Assembly (NCBI GenBank): GCA_030674185.1 | Contig: JAPXFY010000022.1 | Location: 44,055,514 to 44,119,513, forward strand | DNA: 64,000 bases | Source: Monoplex corrugatus | Taxonomy: Eukaryota > Mollusca > Gastropoda > Littorinimorpha > Ranellidae | Direction: 5' to 3' | Part shown: positions 33,607 through 44,989 of the stretch, in pieces | Numbering within the stretch: the first letter of the stretch is position 1 | Layout: the number at the start of each line of letters is the position of its first letter | The notes under the pieces: model-generated | Databases searched by the model: none | Seen by the model: only the letters and a program-made list of their open reading frames with translations | What the model was told of the DNA's origin: nothing | Translations under genes and position numbers: made by a program

Positions 33607-34070
33607 TCAGGCCGCAAAACTGCTTATTATCACAAGTTTTTCAACACCATTACCTTGGGCATCACAACACCGTGGCGTTTCTGATCTCAGTCTCAAAACA
33701 CCACTTACTATCTCGTCCCGAGTACTTGCAGATGTTAGTGCATACACCTGGAAGATGCTGATATCAAATGGCTTGCCATCCAATTTAACCAGAAAAACTG
33801 TCGGACACAGTCCAGTATCCCTTAACTGCTCTTGATGTGTCCCCGTCAATTATGCCTACTCCACTTTCATGTGTGTTTCTACCAGAACATAATATTGTAT
33901 ACTCTCCTGATGTTATCATGCCTGCCCTCTTCCATCTCACTTCCCCTATTCCTAAAATATTAATGTTAAGCCTTTGCATCTCCATCTTGCCATTCTCTAA
34001 TTTTCCCTTTTGCAGCAATGTCCTCACATTCCATGTTGCGATTTTGGTGTTGGTTTTTTTCTTTCAAGTT
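33607..34070 (-). pseudogene. RTE-clade LINE endonuclease fragment (minus)
   Basis: The minus strand encodes the beginning of an apurinic-type endonuclease of an RTE element: TWNVRTLLQKGKL, then LGIGEVRWKRAGMI, GVGIIDGDT, and ISIFQVYALTSAS. The segments lie in two frames, with a shift near 33810. The catalytic acidic residue in EVRW is kept. The rest of the endonuclease and the RT are absent, because the fragment runs into the end of the 28-bp array. Up to about 34270 is probably 5' sequence of the same element. Confidence 0.75.
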
Positions 34071-34290
34071 TGATCGCAGTAGCTTGCTGACGGTCTGGTG
34101 TCACCTGCGCCACACGATGGTCCCTACAGGACAAAGTTGCTCCATAGGAGTCCCTATTTACGTTGTTATCCTCATTTTTCTTGTTTTGTCTGGCCATGAA
34201 TATTCTTGGGGAAAGTATGGTGGGTTCCCATTGCCTTCCATCGGTTTGTGTAGGACTCTCCGCATTCTATAGCACCAGTTTTCTTTGAAA
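34071..34290 (-). mobile_element. Probable 5' part of the RTE fragment
   Basis: The DNA directly upstream of the RTE endonuclease start (minus direction) is more GC-balanced than the following array and includes 'gacaaagttgctccatagg'. Assignment to the RTE 5' end is by position only. Confidence 0.35.
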
Positions 34291-36589
34291 GTGCAATGAA
34301 AATTGATTTTGACATATCTTTGGGGATTCTTCATGTGTTATAAATTACTTTAAAACATCAACATAGTGCTCTGTTACTGACACCAATGGAACATCACACC
34401 TGCAGAAAGCTCATTTTAAAATGTCACCATAATGCTCAGCCACCGACTCTGGTGAGACATTGCTCCTGCAGGAACAATATTTTGTAACATTATTCTAACA
34501 CACAGCCATTCACTGTGATGAGACATCACACTTGTAAAAAGAAAATTTTCAAACATCACCACACTGCTCAGCCACTGAACCTGATGGGACATCTCACCTG
34601 TAGAAAGAACATTCTGCCAATGACTGATATGACATCTCACCTGTAAAAAGAACATTTTAAAACATCACCATAGTGCTTGGCTGTTATTCTAGTAGGACTT
34701 TACACCTATGGAAAGAACATTTTAAACATCTCCATGATGTTCAGCCAATGACTGATGGGACATCTCACCTGTAGAAAGAACGTTACATCAAGATAGTGCT
34801 CAGCCATGGACCTTGATGGTACATCACACCTATAGAAACAACAGCAGAAAACATCACTATAATGATCAGCCAGACTCTTCTGGGATATCACATACATCAG
34901 TAGGAATAAAGTTTTAAAACAACACCACAGGACTCGGTCACTGACCCCGACTGGACATATTTGTCGAAAGAAAATTTTAAAACATCACCATAATGCTCAG
35001 CTGTTGACTGACAGGACAGTACCTGTAGAAACAACATACTCAAACAACATCATATGCTTAAGGGACTCTGACAGACAGTACCTGTAGAAACAACATACAA
35101 CATCATATGCTTAAGAGACTTGACAGGACAGTACCTGTAGAAACAACATACAACATCATATGCTTAAGGACTGACATGACAGTACCTGTAGAAACAACAT
35201 ACAACATCATATGCTTAAGGGACTTGACAGGACAGTACCTGTAGAAACAACATACTCAAACAACATCATATGCTTAAGGACTCTGACATGACAGTACCTG
35301 TAGAAACATACAACATCATATGCTTAAGGACTCTGACAGGATGTACCTGTAGAAACAACATACAACATCATATGCTTAAGGGACTCTGACAGGACAGTAC
35401 CTGTAGAAACAACATACAACATCATATGCTTAAGGGACTGACAGGACAGTACCTGTAGAAACAACATACAACATCATATGCTTAAGGGACTCTGACAGGA
35501 CAGTACCTGTAGAAACAACATACAACATCATATGCTTAAGGGACTGACAGGACAGTATCTGTAGAAACAACATCATATGCTTAAGGACTGACAGGACAGT
35601 ACCTGTAGAACAACATACAAATCATATGCTTAAGGACTCTGACAGGACAGTGCCTGAGAAACAATACATCTATGCTTAGGACTGACAGGACAGTACCTGT
35701 AGAAACAACATACAACATCATATGCTTAAGGACTGACAGACAGTACTGTAGAAAAAACATACATCATATGCTTAAGGACTGACAGGACATATCTGTAGAA
35801 ACAACATACAACATCATATGCTTAAGGGATGACGGGACAGTACTGTAGAAACAACATCATATGCTTAGGGACTGACAGGACAGTACCTGTAGAAACAACA
35901 TACAACATCATATGCTTAAGGGACTGACAGGACAGTATCTGTAGAAACAACATACATCATATGCTTAAGGGACTTGACAGGACAGTGCCTGTAGAAACAA
36001 CATACAACATCATATGCTTAAGGGACTGACAGGACAGTACCTGTAGAAACAACATACAACATCATATGCTTAAGGGACTCTGACAGGACAGTACCTGTAG
36101 AAACAACATACAACATATGCTCAGCAATTAACTTTGATGATATATCACACCTGGAGAAAGAAAATTCTAAAACATCACCACAGTGCTCGGCTGTTGACTG
36201 ATGGGATACTGTACCTGAAGAAACAACATGCTCAAACAGCACCATATGCTCAGCAATTAACTCTGATGAGATGCCACACCTGTAGAAAAAATTTTTTAAA
36301 CATCAACATAGTAGTTTGCCACTGACTAATGGGACATCACACCTGTAAAAAAAATGTTGAAACATCACCATAAAGTGATCAACTACTCACTCTAATGAGA
36401 CATCACACCTGTAAACAGAACATTTAAAATCAACATTATGCTCCTGCCACCGACTTTAATGGGACATCACACCTGTAAAAAGAAATTTTTCAAACATCAT
36501 CATAAAGTGCTCTGCCACTCACTCAAACAGGGCATTACACCTGTAGATAAAATGTTTTTAAAAATCACCAAAGTGCACAGCCATTGATC
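34291..36589. repeat. ~52-65-bp tandem array with splice-acceptor-like units (minus)
   Basis: The outer units are ~65 bp and diverged ('acatcacacctgtagaaag' with 'catcaccatagtgctcagcc'). The inner block (35020-36115) has ~20 units of ~52 bp ('gacaggacagtacctgtaga', 'aacaacatacaacatcatat', gcttaaggg). On the minus strand every unit presents a pyrimidine run and CAG before GT ('tgttgtttctacaggtactg'), the form of a 3' splice site. Units around 35580-35860 carry many small deletions. Confidence 0.9.
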
Positions 36590-36651
36590 CTGATCGAACA
36601 CATCTCTCAGAAGATCACCATCATCATTCTTGTCTTCCATGGTAATGATAC
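36590..36651 (-). CDS. Candidate exon (unidentified host gene)
   Basis: On the minus strand a strong acceptor ('ttttctttctgtttgcag') ends at 36652. The following bases are open in one frame (phase 1: ..IITMEDKNDDGDLLRDVFDQ). The downstream part merges into the tandem array, and I see no clear donor. Its phase fits the candidate exon at 37511-37597, ending in phase 1. The peptide is acidic and I recognise no domain. It could also be the degenerate outermost unit of the array, since array units carry the same acceptor-like form. Confidence 0.3.
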
Positions 36652-37189
36652 CTGCAAACAGAAAGAAAAAAAAACGATGTAATACCTAAAATTACCAAAC
36701 TGCAAATAATTAAAATACCAGATGTAATACTTAAAACCAGAAGTAATATCTAAAAAAACAAAAACCCAGCAAATAAGTTTTTTTTAAAAAGATGAATTAC
36801 CTAAAAACAACAAATGGCAAATAATAAAAAACATGTAATACATAAAAATTTCACAGCAAATAGTACCATCTACCCCCATTCCTATACTTTTCCCATCCCA
36901 TAACTTATACAAAGATGAATTTTAGTCCTACGGTTAAACACCAACATGATCACCAAAACCTGAACATTATCATAAACAGATATTACAACTGAAACAATTT
37001 AAAATCTTCAACAAAAATTTCTATCCAAACACTTCAGCAAACCTTATTTTTTAATCCAAATTCCATACATAAATAAATTTTAAAAATATCCACAAACCAA
37101 TGAAATATCACTTATACTTTATCCAAGCAATCAACAACACAACCTACAATGCATAACTCAATGCTATAACAATTTCACAACAACAACTT
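36652..37189. other. AT-rich, no feature recognised
   Basis: A-rich DNA with an ATACCTAAAA-type degenerate repetition (36680-36850). No gene. Confidence 0.5.
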
Positions 37190-37495
37190 CAAAAATAATA
37201 CAATGGGCACGGTAGTCATGTGGGTCAATATGATTTCCAACAGAAAGGTCCCGGGGTCGATCCGCCTAAAACCTCCGTCTGGTGGGAAAAAGAAGGAAAT
37301 TTTTCCAATCTCCCACGACAACATGTGGGCAGTTCTGCCACTGCCTAGACCCATCCCTTTCATGTGTATACGCATACAAAATGTCATACGCATTAATATG
37401 CATGTTCAACACCCTGTAAGTCATGTCAGTGTCTGGCTTATGGAAACATGAAAACACCCAGTTGCATGCCCATGAAAAAGAAAATGACTTAACAT
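37190..37495 (+). mobile_element. tRNA-derived SINE, family 3, copy 2
   Basis: It has a head with 'cggtagtcatgtgggtcaa' and a B-box-like 'cccggggtcgatccgcc'. The body shares 'accctgtaagtcatgtcagt', 'ggcttatggaaacatgaaaa' and the CA-rich middle with 4755-5105. Confidence 0.6.
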
Positions 37496-37510
37496 TAATA
37501 TCAGACATAC

Positions 37511-37597
37511 ACACAACACTTATCTTGTATCGGATCTCCATCATTGTTGGAAACAGCTCCACCATCATTTCCAGGGGTCTGGAAGGGGGCGTCTCAC
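37511..37597 (-). CDS. Candidate exon (unidentified host gene), 87 bp
   Basis: On the minus strand an acceptor 'ggtttttctgtttcag' ends at 37598. The next 87 bases are open in only one of three frames (ETPPSRPLEMMVELF then PTMMEIRYKISVV). A donor-like gtatgt starts at 37510. The length of 87 bp is a multiple of three with phase 1 at both ends. The peptide is not low-complexity and the DNA is not seen elsewhere in the window. No domain is recognised. The donor choice is uncertain, because AAG followed by ataagt at 37520 is an alternative one base away from consensus. Confidence 0.42.
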
Positions 37598-37639
37598 CTG
37601 AAACAGAAAAACCAAGCTGTAATATCCGAAACACACACA

Positions 37640-37905
37640 CACATTCACACGCATGCTCCCCAAGTCCCCATCTACCCACCCATCCCCCCCTCCCACCCCT
37701 ACCCAAACCCCTTCCCCCTCCCTCCCCACCCCTTCCCTCCCTCCCCACCCCTTCCCCAACCTCTCCCTCCATCCCCAACCTCTGCCCACCCTCCATCCCC
37801 TTTCCTCCCTCCCTCTCTCCCCTTCCCACCCTCTCCAACCCCTTTCCTCCTCCTACATCCCCTTCTCTCCCACCTTATTCCCTTCCCTCTCTGGCAAGTA
37901 CAGTT
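37640..37905. repeat. C/T-rich simple sequence
   Basis: CA-rich then CCCT/CCTT-rich sequence. Proline- or glycine-rich frames are compositional artefacts. Confidence 0.9.
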
Positions 37906-38434
37906 GCTATATTTTCTCAAGAAGTTCAAAACCTGCGATCAGCCATTTAGGTCGACAAACTGCATTCTTACAGTAGAAGGACACAGCAGGGAAATAATCA
38001 TGGAGCACAAAGGTCAAGTACCACATCAATGTCAAGTGGTAACACCAAGGTTAAGCAGTATCATTCAAAGTCAAATACCAAAGTGTCACCTCTGTCTTGA
38101 GCTAAGGAGTGCACAACTCCACTCGTTAGCAGCCTTTTGAAGCCGTTTCTGTAACTGAGAATCAACATCATTTAAATCAAACATGCAATCAATACTGATT
38201 GTCCCATAATGGCAAGGTTGTACAAGAATTGAGGAGGTAGCCTAAACTATTCATGGGAACAATATTACGAGGGTGGTGCCAATGGTTGGTTTGGTTTTTA
38301 GTTTTTACAATGACACCCACCTCAGGTGATATGACTGACTTGGATAATCATCCCAGGGAAGTGGGGCTATCTAATCCTATACTGACACCACCAGAACAAC
38401 AATGTTAAGATGGGGCAGTGATAAGGCCAGTTTT
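37906..38434. other. No gene; possible old repeat
   Basis: The stretch 'gtcccataatggcaaggttg' to 'gaggaggtagcct' (38200-38240) weakly resembles 3970-4010. Nothing else is recognised. Confidence 0.35.
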
Positions 38435-38520
38435 AATATAGCGCACCCCAGGATTCGAACCTACATCCATTAGCATGCGAATCTGACGCTCAACCAACTG
38501 AGCTACTGAGGCCTGAGTGG
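38435..38520 (-). repeat. tRNA-like SINE head, family 4
   Basis: The minus strand reads 'agtagctcagttggttgagc' (A box) and 'gtaggttcgaatcctgggg' (B box), the clearest pol III motifs in the window. The acceptor stem does not pair and the anticodon arm is poor, so it is a tRNA-derived SINE head and not a tRNA gene. Confidence 0.6.
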
Positions 38521-39189
38521 TGCCCATCTCCTCTGTATCACTGTTTTTACCTTCCCCAACCATGTACAGGGCCAGGCAGCCCCATCTACAGTGGGGCAAA
38601 CTGAAGAATGCGCGAACCGAGTTTTTACCGAGATTTGAACTTCTGCAGACAGACCGAAAGTGAAAAGCCTCAACCTCTGTGTCAGGCAGGTCCTTTGTGA
38701 ACAATGCAGGCATTAGTCAAGTACCACCAACATTTGGAAAGTCTTGCATGTTCCAGTACTGTGACAATACTCAGAATGTGAGCATCTGGAATGTGTGTGC
38801 TCTGCAAAATATCATAATAATAATAAGATACTTAAGGAAACTATAATATGTATTTCACAATATTATCCTGATAATGGAAAGATATTTCATGCAACTGGGA
38901 TACACATGTAATTCACAACACTGTGATAATAATATGAAGATACTTAGAACAAATGGAAACTGTTCTACAGCTAGTAAAAGCATTTGGAATAAATCATCCA
39001 CAACATTAGTCATTACAAATTATATACAATATTACAATAGTAATGCCGATATACTTGAGCCACTGGAATGTGTTCTACAGTATTACGACAATGCCATATA
39101 CTCAAGAACAGCTGTAGTATGCACTCCAGATGTATCATCCTCTACATACATATCCAGAACAATGGCACAGTATCACAGAACAACAGAAA
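38521..39189. other. No gene; AT-rich degenerate repeats
   Basis: 38540-38720 contains another B-box-like 'cgagatttgaacttctg'. 38800-39180 has diverged repeats around 'ataatatgaagatacttag'. Confidence 0.4.
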
Positions 39190-39890
39190 CTCTGAGAACT
39201 TGGAGACCAACAGGAACCTGAACAACTTGGACAACAATGGAAATTTGAAGAACATGGAAAGGAAACAAGGAGAACAGCAGCAGCTTGGAGAAAAAGAGGA
39301 GAAGAACATAAACATGGACAACTTGGAGAGTAACAGTTGCCTAGAGAACACCAGTAACCTGGGATATAACCAACAGAAGCTAGAACTTGGAGAACAACAG
39401 TGACCTGGAGAATAGTAATCTGGAGAACACAAGTAACCTGATGAAGAACAGAAGCCTGAAGAACAACAATAACCTGGAAAACAACAATAACCTGGAAAAC
39501 AACAGTAACCTATGTAAGTTACTGGAAAACAACAGTAACCAGGAAAACATCAATAACCTGGAAAACATCAATAACCTGGAAAACAACAATAACCTGGAAA
39601 ACAACATGGAAAACAACAACAACATGGAAAACAACAACATGGAAAACAACAATAACCAGGAAAACAACAACATGGAAAACAACAATAACATGGAAAACGA
39701 GAGATACTTGGGAACAACAGTAACCTAACAGTAACTTGAACAGAGACCTGAAGAACAGTAATTAGGAAAAGAACAGTAACCCAGAAAACAGTACTTGGAA
39801 ACAGCAGTAACCTGATGAAACAACAAAAAAATTGGAGAACAACAGAAACTTGGAGAACAATAGAAACCTAGAGAAAAACTGAAATGTTAA
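39190..39890. repeat. 18-21-bp minisatellite
   Basis: Units such as 'aacctggaaaacaacaat' and 'aacatggaaaacaacaac' are tandemly repeated. Units of 18 bp give an open frame of Leu/Met-Glu-Asn-Asn-Asn repeats at 39387-39728. I judge it a minisatellite frame because the repeat degrades out of frame on both sides. Confidence 0.85.
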
Positions 39891-40780
39891 ATTATAGATA
39901 ATTGTGATAAAGGTCATCAAATCAGACAGAAAATATCTGGGTTTTTTGCTTACAAGAGTGGGAGCAAATAAATCTGAACTTTCTTATTTCCATCTTTGTC
40001 AATTGAACATTGTTTGATATAAAGAAAAGGAAAAAAAACTGATTCTGAGTTATTTTAAAACCTGTATTTTCCAGTACTATGAGTATAGTGATTCCTCATC
40101 AGTTTTTTTTTCTTGGGCGGATTCATGTGCACGTTTTGCGCATTTGTTGCCGTCCCTGTTCACCATTACGTGTCAACGCCTAATTTTTTTTTTTTTTTTG
40201 GGGGGGGGGGGGGACAACAGAGTTCTTCCCACGTAAACAGCGAGTTATTCATCTTGAGTAACATCATGGTGCTATAATGTGAAAAAACCCTTATAAAGCC
40301 AGACCACTTTGTTTTACAATTTTATCTCACACTTTCATTCATCCACAGGACTTTCAGGAGAATCCGTTGTACTTTGTTAAATTGTGGGCCTATTCATGTA
40401 TATGTACAGCGTAAATACTTCTTTGGTGTAGGTTTTAAAGCCTGAACATTTATTTTATTCTTCTTCTCACTCTCTCTTTCCTTTTTTTTATTTCCCTTGA
40501 ATGGGTTAATTAATTTTTTTCCTTGTTAGGTTCTTGCCTAATTTCCTGTATAATTTCTTGTTGTTGGTTTTGACTTCTCACTATTTTAGGTTATAGCTCA
40601 ACTATTTTTTCTTTGTACCTTTTCTTTTTTTTTATATCATGCATGTTTTAAGGATTATTCTCTGTATTTCTTCAAAATGCAAACTCCGTCAGAAAGAGAA
40701 TTGGTGCATTTGTGAACATGTACATCAGCCACATACACACATGCACATATATGTGCATATTCATATGCACTGCATGAGCA
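39891..40780. other. No gene; T15/G14 homopolymer junction
   Basis: AT-rich DNA. About 15 T directly followed by about 14 G occur at 40184-40214. Nothing coding is seen. Confidence 0.6.
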
Positions 40781-40885
40781 TGTGCAAGTGCACACACACA
40801 CATGCACACACACACCCGCACACACACAAGCACACGCACGCGCGCGCGCGCGCCACACACACACACACACACACGTCTACACAAA
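40781..40885. repeat. CA/CG microsatellite
   Basis: CA runs with a CGCG alternation (40836-40851), a potential Z-DNA-forming tract. Confidence 0.9.
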
Positions 40886-40984
40886 CACTTCCCCTCCCTC
40901 ATCCCAAGACCTCCCGCAAAGAGAAACATATATCAAAGCATTCAAACAAAATTCAATGAACACAGGCATGATTAGATAAAAAAA

Positions 40985-41530
40985 ATCATTGTTGCTTAAA
41001 GCCCAGCCGACTGCATAGAGCCATATCAGGGCTATAACCGCTTCAAAACATACAAAACTTCAACAGGAAAAAAAAAAAGGAAATTAAGTACACATCTCAA
41101 TGCATTCGCACACATATGTAAGGACATCCCCTGGTGTTGACCACTCTGTCCAATTTTTATCGCACAGGGGATTTAAAAAACACACCTGAATACAAACTTA
41201 AGCATACCTAAGAACACCAAAACATAAAAACGGACATCAAATACCCAAAACTGCCTCTGCTTATCTTACCTCCCTACAGCCAAAAATGCACCCAATACAT
41301 GTACCCAACTATCAATCCCAAGAAAAAGTACATAAGACTTTATAAAACACATGCAGGTGAATGGACCAGCAAGGCAGAAAATGATTGGAAGAAATGAAAG
41401 AAAAAGGAACAAGGCAGAAACAAAGACAGTGACAGAAAAGAGGAAATTTCTAGCACAGAAGTTCCAGAAGGTGGGGATACAATTTACACTGAAAGAGCCT
41501 CCGGCATACCCACAGGGAGAATGATAAAAT
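40985..41530 (-). mobile_element. R1 dispersed repeat, copy beside Tc1
   Basis: A full-length-type copy runs from 'aaagcccagccgactgcata' to the 'gaaagagcctccggcatacc' block, followed by CA microsatellite (41535-41633). The Tc1 element is inserted at the end of that microsatellite. Confidence 0.8.
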
Positions 41531-41534
41531 CCAC

Positions 41535-41589
41535 ACACAAAATACAACAAACACACACCACACACACACAACACACACACACACACACA

Positions 41590-41646
<57 letters not shown>
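41535..41646. repeat. CA then TA microsatellite
   Basis: CA repeats change to TATATATA immediately before the left end of the Tc1 element. The TA run resumes on the other side (43279-43293), so the element sits inside the microsatellite. Confidence 0.9.
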
Positions 41647-41674
41647 AGCTACGCACAAAAAGTTAAGGATCACT
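41647..41674. repeat. Tc1 left terminal inverted repeat
   Basis: It is identical over 28 bases to the reverse complement of 43251-43278. TA flanks it at 41645-41646. Confidence 0.95.
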
Positions 41675-41887
41675 TGCACAAAAATTCATAACTTTCAAAA
41701 TAAGAAAGCCAATGCGTTGAAGTTTGGCAAACATTTAATTCCATGCTTTAGTGATAACGATACACAATTGCCTTCAATTTCGAGCAATCGTTTGGTGTGT
41801 ACATTTGATCAAAGTGGGTACGTATCTTAATTTGATTTCCCAAAGTCATTGAAATCACAAGACAGGGCATTCTGAGCTCCCAAAAGT

Positions 41888-42916
41888 TCAGTAATGCGTG
41901 TAACCGCCATGGCTGTTCTGGCACTCGACGCAGCGAGTCCTCATCGAGTTGACCAGGTTGGTGAAGATCCTCTGTGGAAGCGCCTGCCACTCAGCCTGCA
42001 GCATCTGGTAGAGGTGTTGGGCATCCCTGGGAGGGGGGTGGTTGCTCCTCACTTTGCGATCCAGCTCATCCCAGAGGTTCTCAATCGGGTTGAGATCGGG
42101 ACTGCATGCTGGCCACTCCATTCTGTTGACTCCAGACTGCTGCAGGAAGTCGTTGACCACCCTTGCCCTGTGGGGGCGAGCGTTGTCATCCTGGTAGACA
42201 GCCGTCGGTCCCATCTGCTGCAGTGTAGGCACAGCCAATGGTCGAAGGATCTCATCCCGGTATCGGAGGCCAGTCAGGTTACCCTGTACATGATGCAAGG
42301 GTGTTCTGTGGTGAAGGCTGAAGGCCCCCCAGACCAGTACAGAACCTCCACCAAAGGCCACCTTTTCTTGGACAGTGGTGTCAATAAAGCGTTGCCCTGG
42401 GCGCCTCCAGACCCTCAGTCGGCCGTCGTTGTGGTTCATGGTGAAGCGTGATTCATCACTGAACAGGACCTGGGACCATTGCTGACGTGTCCACCTCACG
42501 TGACGTCTGCAGAAGGCGCGGCGTGCTGCCCTATGGGCTGGAGTTAAGCGTGGCCGTACAGCTGGGCGACGAGAACGGAGGTTAAACCCATGAAGGCGGT
42601 TCCGTATGATCTGCTGGCTGATGTTGATGTTAGTAGCCATCCTCAGCTGCCTTCGAATGATGCTGGAAGAGGCTGTTCTTGTCTGCAGGGCTTGTCGTTC
42701 AATGAGACGATCTTCACGTGGGTTTGTCTTCTTCGGTCGACCAGATCTGCGTCTTTCATGGACCCTCCCAGTGGCTGTGAAGCGTTGAATCAGTCTGACA
42801 ATGACCGAGATGGACACCTGAAGTCGCCTGGCCACTTCTCGCTTGGGAACACCATCTTGGAACCATGCAACAGCTCGTCCCCTCTCAAACTCGCTCAATT
42901 TTCGTCGTGGAGGCAT
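41888..42916 (-). CDS. Tc1-type transposase, intact 342 aa
   Basis: This is the transposase of the surrounding element: it binds the inverted repeats and moves the element to a new TA. I chose the start at MPPRRKLSEF because it gives 342 aa and aligns residue for residue with the other Tc1 protein. The frame is open 36 codons further upstream, where the translation is Cys-rich and unlike the family. It has a helix-turn-helix (about 24-45), a GRPKK hook (59-63), a second helix-turn-helix (about 80-112), and catalytic D154 (LFSDES), D244 (QDDNARPH) and E279 (SPDLNPIEN): DD34E. No stop or frameshift. It is clearly related to, but far from identical with, the copy at 12243-13271. Confidence 0.95.
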   Translation of the reverse strand: MPPRRKLSEFERGRAVAWFQDGVPKREVARRLQVSISVIVRLIQRFTATGRVHERRRSGRPKKTNPREDRLIERQALQTRTASSSIIRRQLRMATNINISQQIIRNRLHGFNLRSRRPAVRPRLTPAHRAARRAFCRRHVRWTRQQWSQVLFSDESRFTMNHNDGRLRVWRRPGQRFIDTTVQEKVAFGGGSVLVWGAFSLHHRTPLHHVQGNLTGLRYRDEILRPLAVPTLQQMGPTAVYQDDNARPHRARVVNDFLQQSGVNRMEWPACSPDLNPIENLWDELDRKVRSNHPPPRDAQHLYQMLQAEWQALPQRIFTNLVNSMRTRCVECQNSHGGYTHY

Positions 42917-43250
42917 TGTCAGATCAGGCCTACTACTGGTGGAATGTCTTCTTATAAAGCCAAGCAAGAGACAGCATCTCACACATAAACAGCAGTGCTT
43001 GCACGTGCATAATGGTTTTTCCATCTGGCTTGTGCAATGTGTTCAGGCAGAACGGTCCAAAACAAGGTCCTTTTTCGCAAGTTTCCGCTTTTCCGTTTGC
43101 GGCCAAGCTCAGTAGTAGAGAATCCCGTGCAATTTTCGCACTAACACAACATCGCCCAATTACAGCTGAACAAGAATTCATAACAATTTGGCTGGACTGA
43201 GAAATAAATAACAGTAGCGAACTGAGTTTATTACGCACCTGTTTTCTCAT

Positions 43251-43278
43251 AGTGATCCTTAACTTTTTGTGCGTAGCT
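43251..43278. repeat. Tc1 right terminal inverted repeat
   Basis: Perfect partner of the left repeat. TA follows at 43279-43280. Confidence 0.95.
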
Positions 43279-43539
43279 TATATATATATATATGCAACAC
43301 ATGCACATACAGATCCACTTAAAAAACTGTACGCACAATTCAAAGTATCATAGTATGTGATGGTGGGGGAGGGGGGGGGGGTTTGCCTTTGTCCAATGGA
43401 GTTATCATCTTCCACCACCTTTCACCAGCAACAAAAAAACTGATCAGGTCAGCATTGCAACACTATCATGCATATCGCCCTCACTTACAATGCATTGAAT
43501 ATAATAATAAACACTGTTGCTTCACATGTCACTTCACAT
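43279..43539. other. No gene; TA and G runs
   Basis: A TA run continues to 43293. A G-rich homopolymer lies at 43369-43381. Confidence 0.5.
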
Positions 43540-44170
43540 GTCTCACACGATCCACATCGAAGCACTGAAGGTCATAATATTGCTGTCATTTCGAAGCTCT
43601 CATGCGTGGAACATCCACCATGAAGCACTGAAGATCATAATATTGTCGTTTCGAAGCTCTCATGTGTGGAACATCCACCATGAAGCACTGAAGATCATAA
43701 TATTGCTGTCACTTTTGCTGTCACTTTGAAGCTCTCATGCATGTAATGATCCACCATGGAACAGTTAAAATAACAATATCATTGTTGTAAGTCTTTCGCA
43801 TACATGATGATCCACCATGTTGTAAGTCTTTCGTGTACATGATGATCCACCATGAAGCACTGAAGATCACAATATCATCACTGCAGGTCTTTCATGTATG
43901 TAACAATCACCATGTCATACTGCAGATCTCAGTATCATCACTGGAAGTCTTTCACGTATGTCACGATCCACCTTGAGCAGCAAAGATCACAATATTGTTG
44001 TTGCTTTGAAGCTCAGTCTCATTTTTGTAACAATCCACTAAAAAGCAGTGAAGATCACAATATCATCTCTGCAAGTCTGTCACGTATGTAACAATCGAGC
44101 ACGGAGCTGTGAAAATCACAGTATCATCGTTTTCAGTCTCTCATCTTGTTACAATTCACAATGAAGCAGA
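43540..44170. repeat. Degenerate ~50-60-bp tandem repeat
   Basis: About ten diverged units share 'gatccaccatgaagcactga', 'agatcacaatatcatc' and 'gtctttcatgtatgta'. Units 43570-43690 are the most alike. Confidence 0.85.
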
Positions 44171-44989
44171 CAATACTGACACTGCCCATGTTGAACTTTG
44201 CTTGCTAACACTTACTGTAAACAATTCCTGATGTAACAGTGAAGATCATGATGGCAACTGCACGTGAATTAAGTTTCTGACACTGTACAGTGCAGAATGT
44301 CCACGCGTGAAGATCACAGTGACACACCTTCACGGAACTGGTGCATTGCTGTAGGTCACTAGGTGTTTCCACGCCACTGGTGAACCATCCAAGATCATTC
44401 CAGAAACAGAGGTTTGATGTCTGCACATTAAGTCCACTTTCACAACAAAATCAACTTTTTTTTTTTTTTTTTCTCCTTTTGATTTTCTTTCCTTTTTTTT
44501 TGTTTGTCTTTTTTTCTGTTTTTTTTTTTTTTTGAACAGCACGGCCACACTCAACCCACACACACACACAAAACTGGATCAGGAACTGCCATAGGTGTCC
44601 GTTTCCTAATCAATCTGTGTAACAAATATTGTACATTGCAAGACTGGCCTTTTCCAACATGAAAATTTGTATTATTTCCAAAGGCATGGACTATTATCTT
44701 AGTTTTACACATTCAGGGTCTGGTTGACTGCAGAACTTTTGTGTGCTTGCAGGTGTTACTGTTGTGTGTGGGATGTTTTTCTTCTTCTTTTTTTTACTTC
44801 TACATTTTAAAAAATAAACCCAATATTTTTTGCCTGCTTGTGTTTTCCCCTCTCCACCCTTTCTCTTTTCTCTACATGCCCTTACCTAGAATGCTTCTGT
44901 GAATATAAACAATGAAAAGCAACAAGGTGCTTTTTTTTCGATTTCCGTAACCCACTATTTCCAAATGGCCCAGCAGCACTGTCAAATGT
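44171..44989. other. No gene; T-rich tracts
   Basis: The first part may be decayed units of the preceding array. Poly-T tracts at 44456-44535. No convincing frame. Confidence 0.5.

Larger units (their letters stand above)
41647..43278 (-). mobile_element. Complete Tc1-type transposon, 1632 bp
   Basis: Perfect 28-bp inverted repeats lie at 41647-41674 and 43251-43278 (outer part 'agctacgcacaaaaagttaa'), each bordered by TA, the Tc1 target duplication. The transposase gene occupies most of the interior on the minus strand and is open. Perfect ends and an intact gene suggest a recent insertion and possible activity. Confidence 0.95.

Noticed and set aside
37266..37838. 190-residue minus-strand frame as one exon
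   Set aside because: Most of it is Gly-rich translation of the C/T tract and of the SINE. Only the 87-bp segment between splice signals looks coding.
38435..38520. True tRNA gene on the minus strand
   Set aside because: Good A and B boxes, but the acceptor stem does not pair and the anticodon arm is poor, fitting a tRNA-derived SINE.
38405..38713. 102-residue minus-strand frame containing VAQLVERQIRMLMDVGSNPG
   Set aside because: This peptide is the translation of the tRNA-like SINE head, a common false gene prediction.
39387..39728. Asn/Glu/Leu repeat protein frame
   Set aside because: 18-bp minisatellite that is in frame only by unit length. No start context, and no conserved ends.
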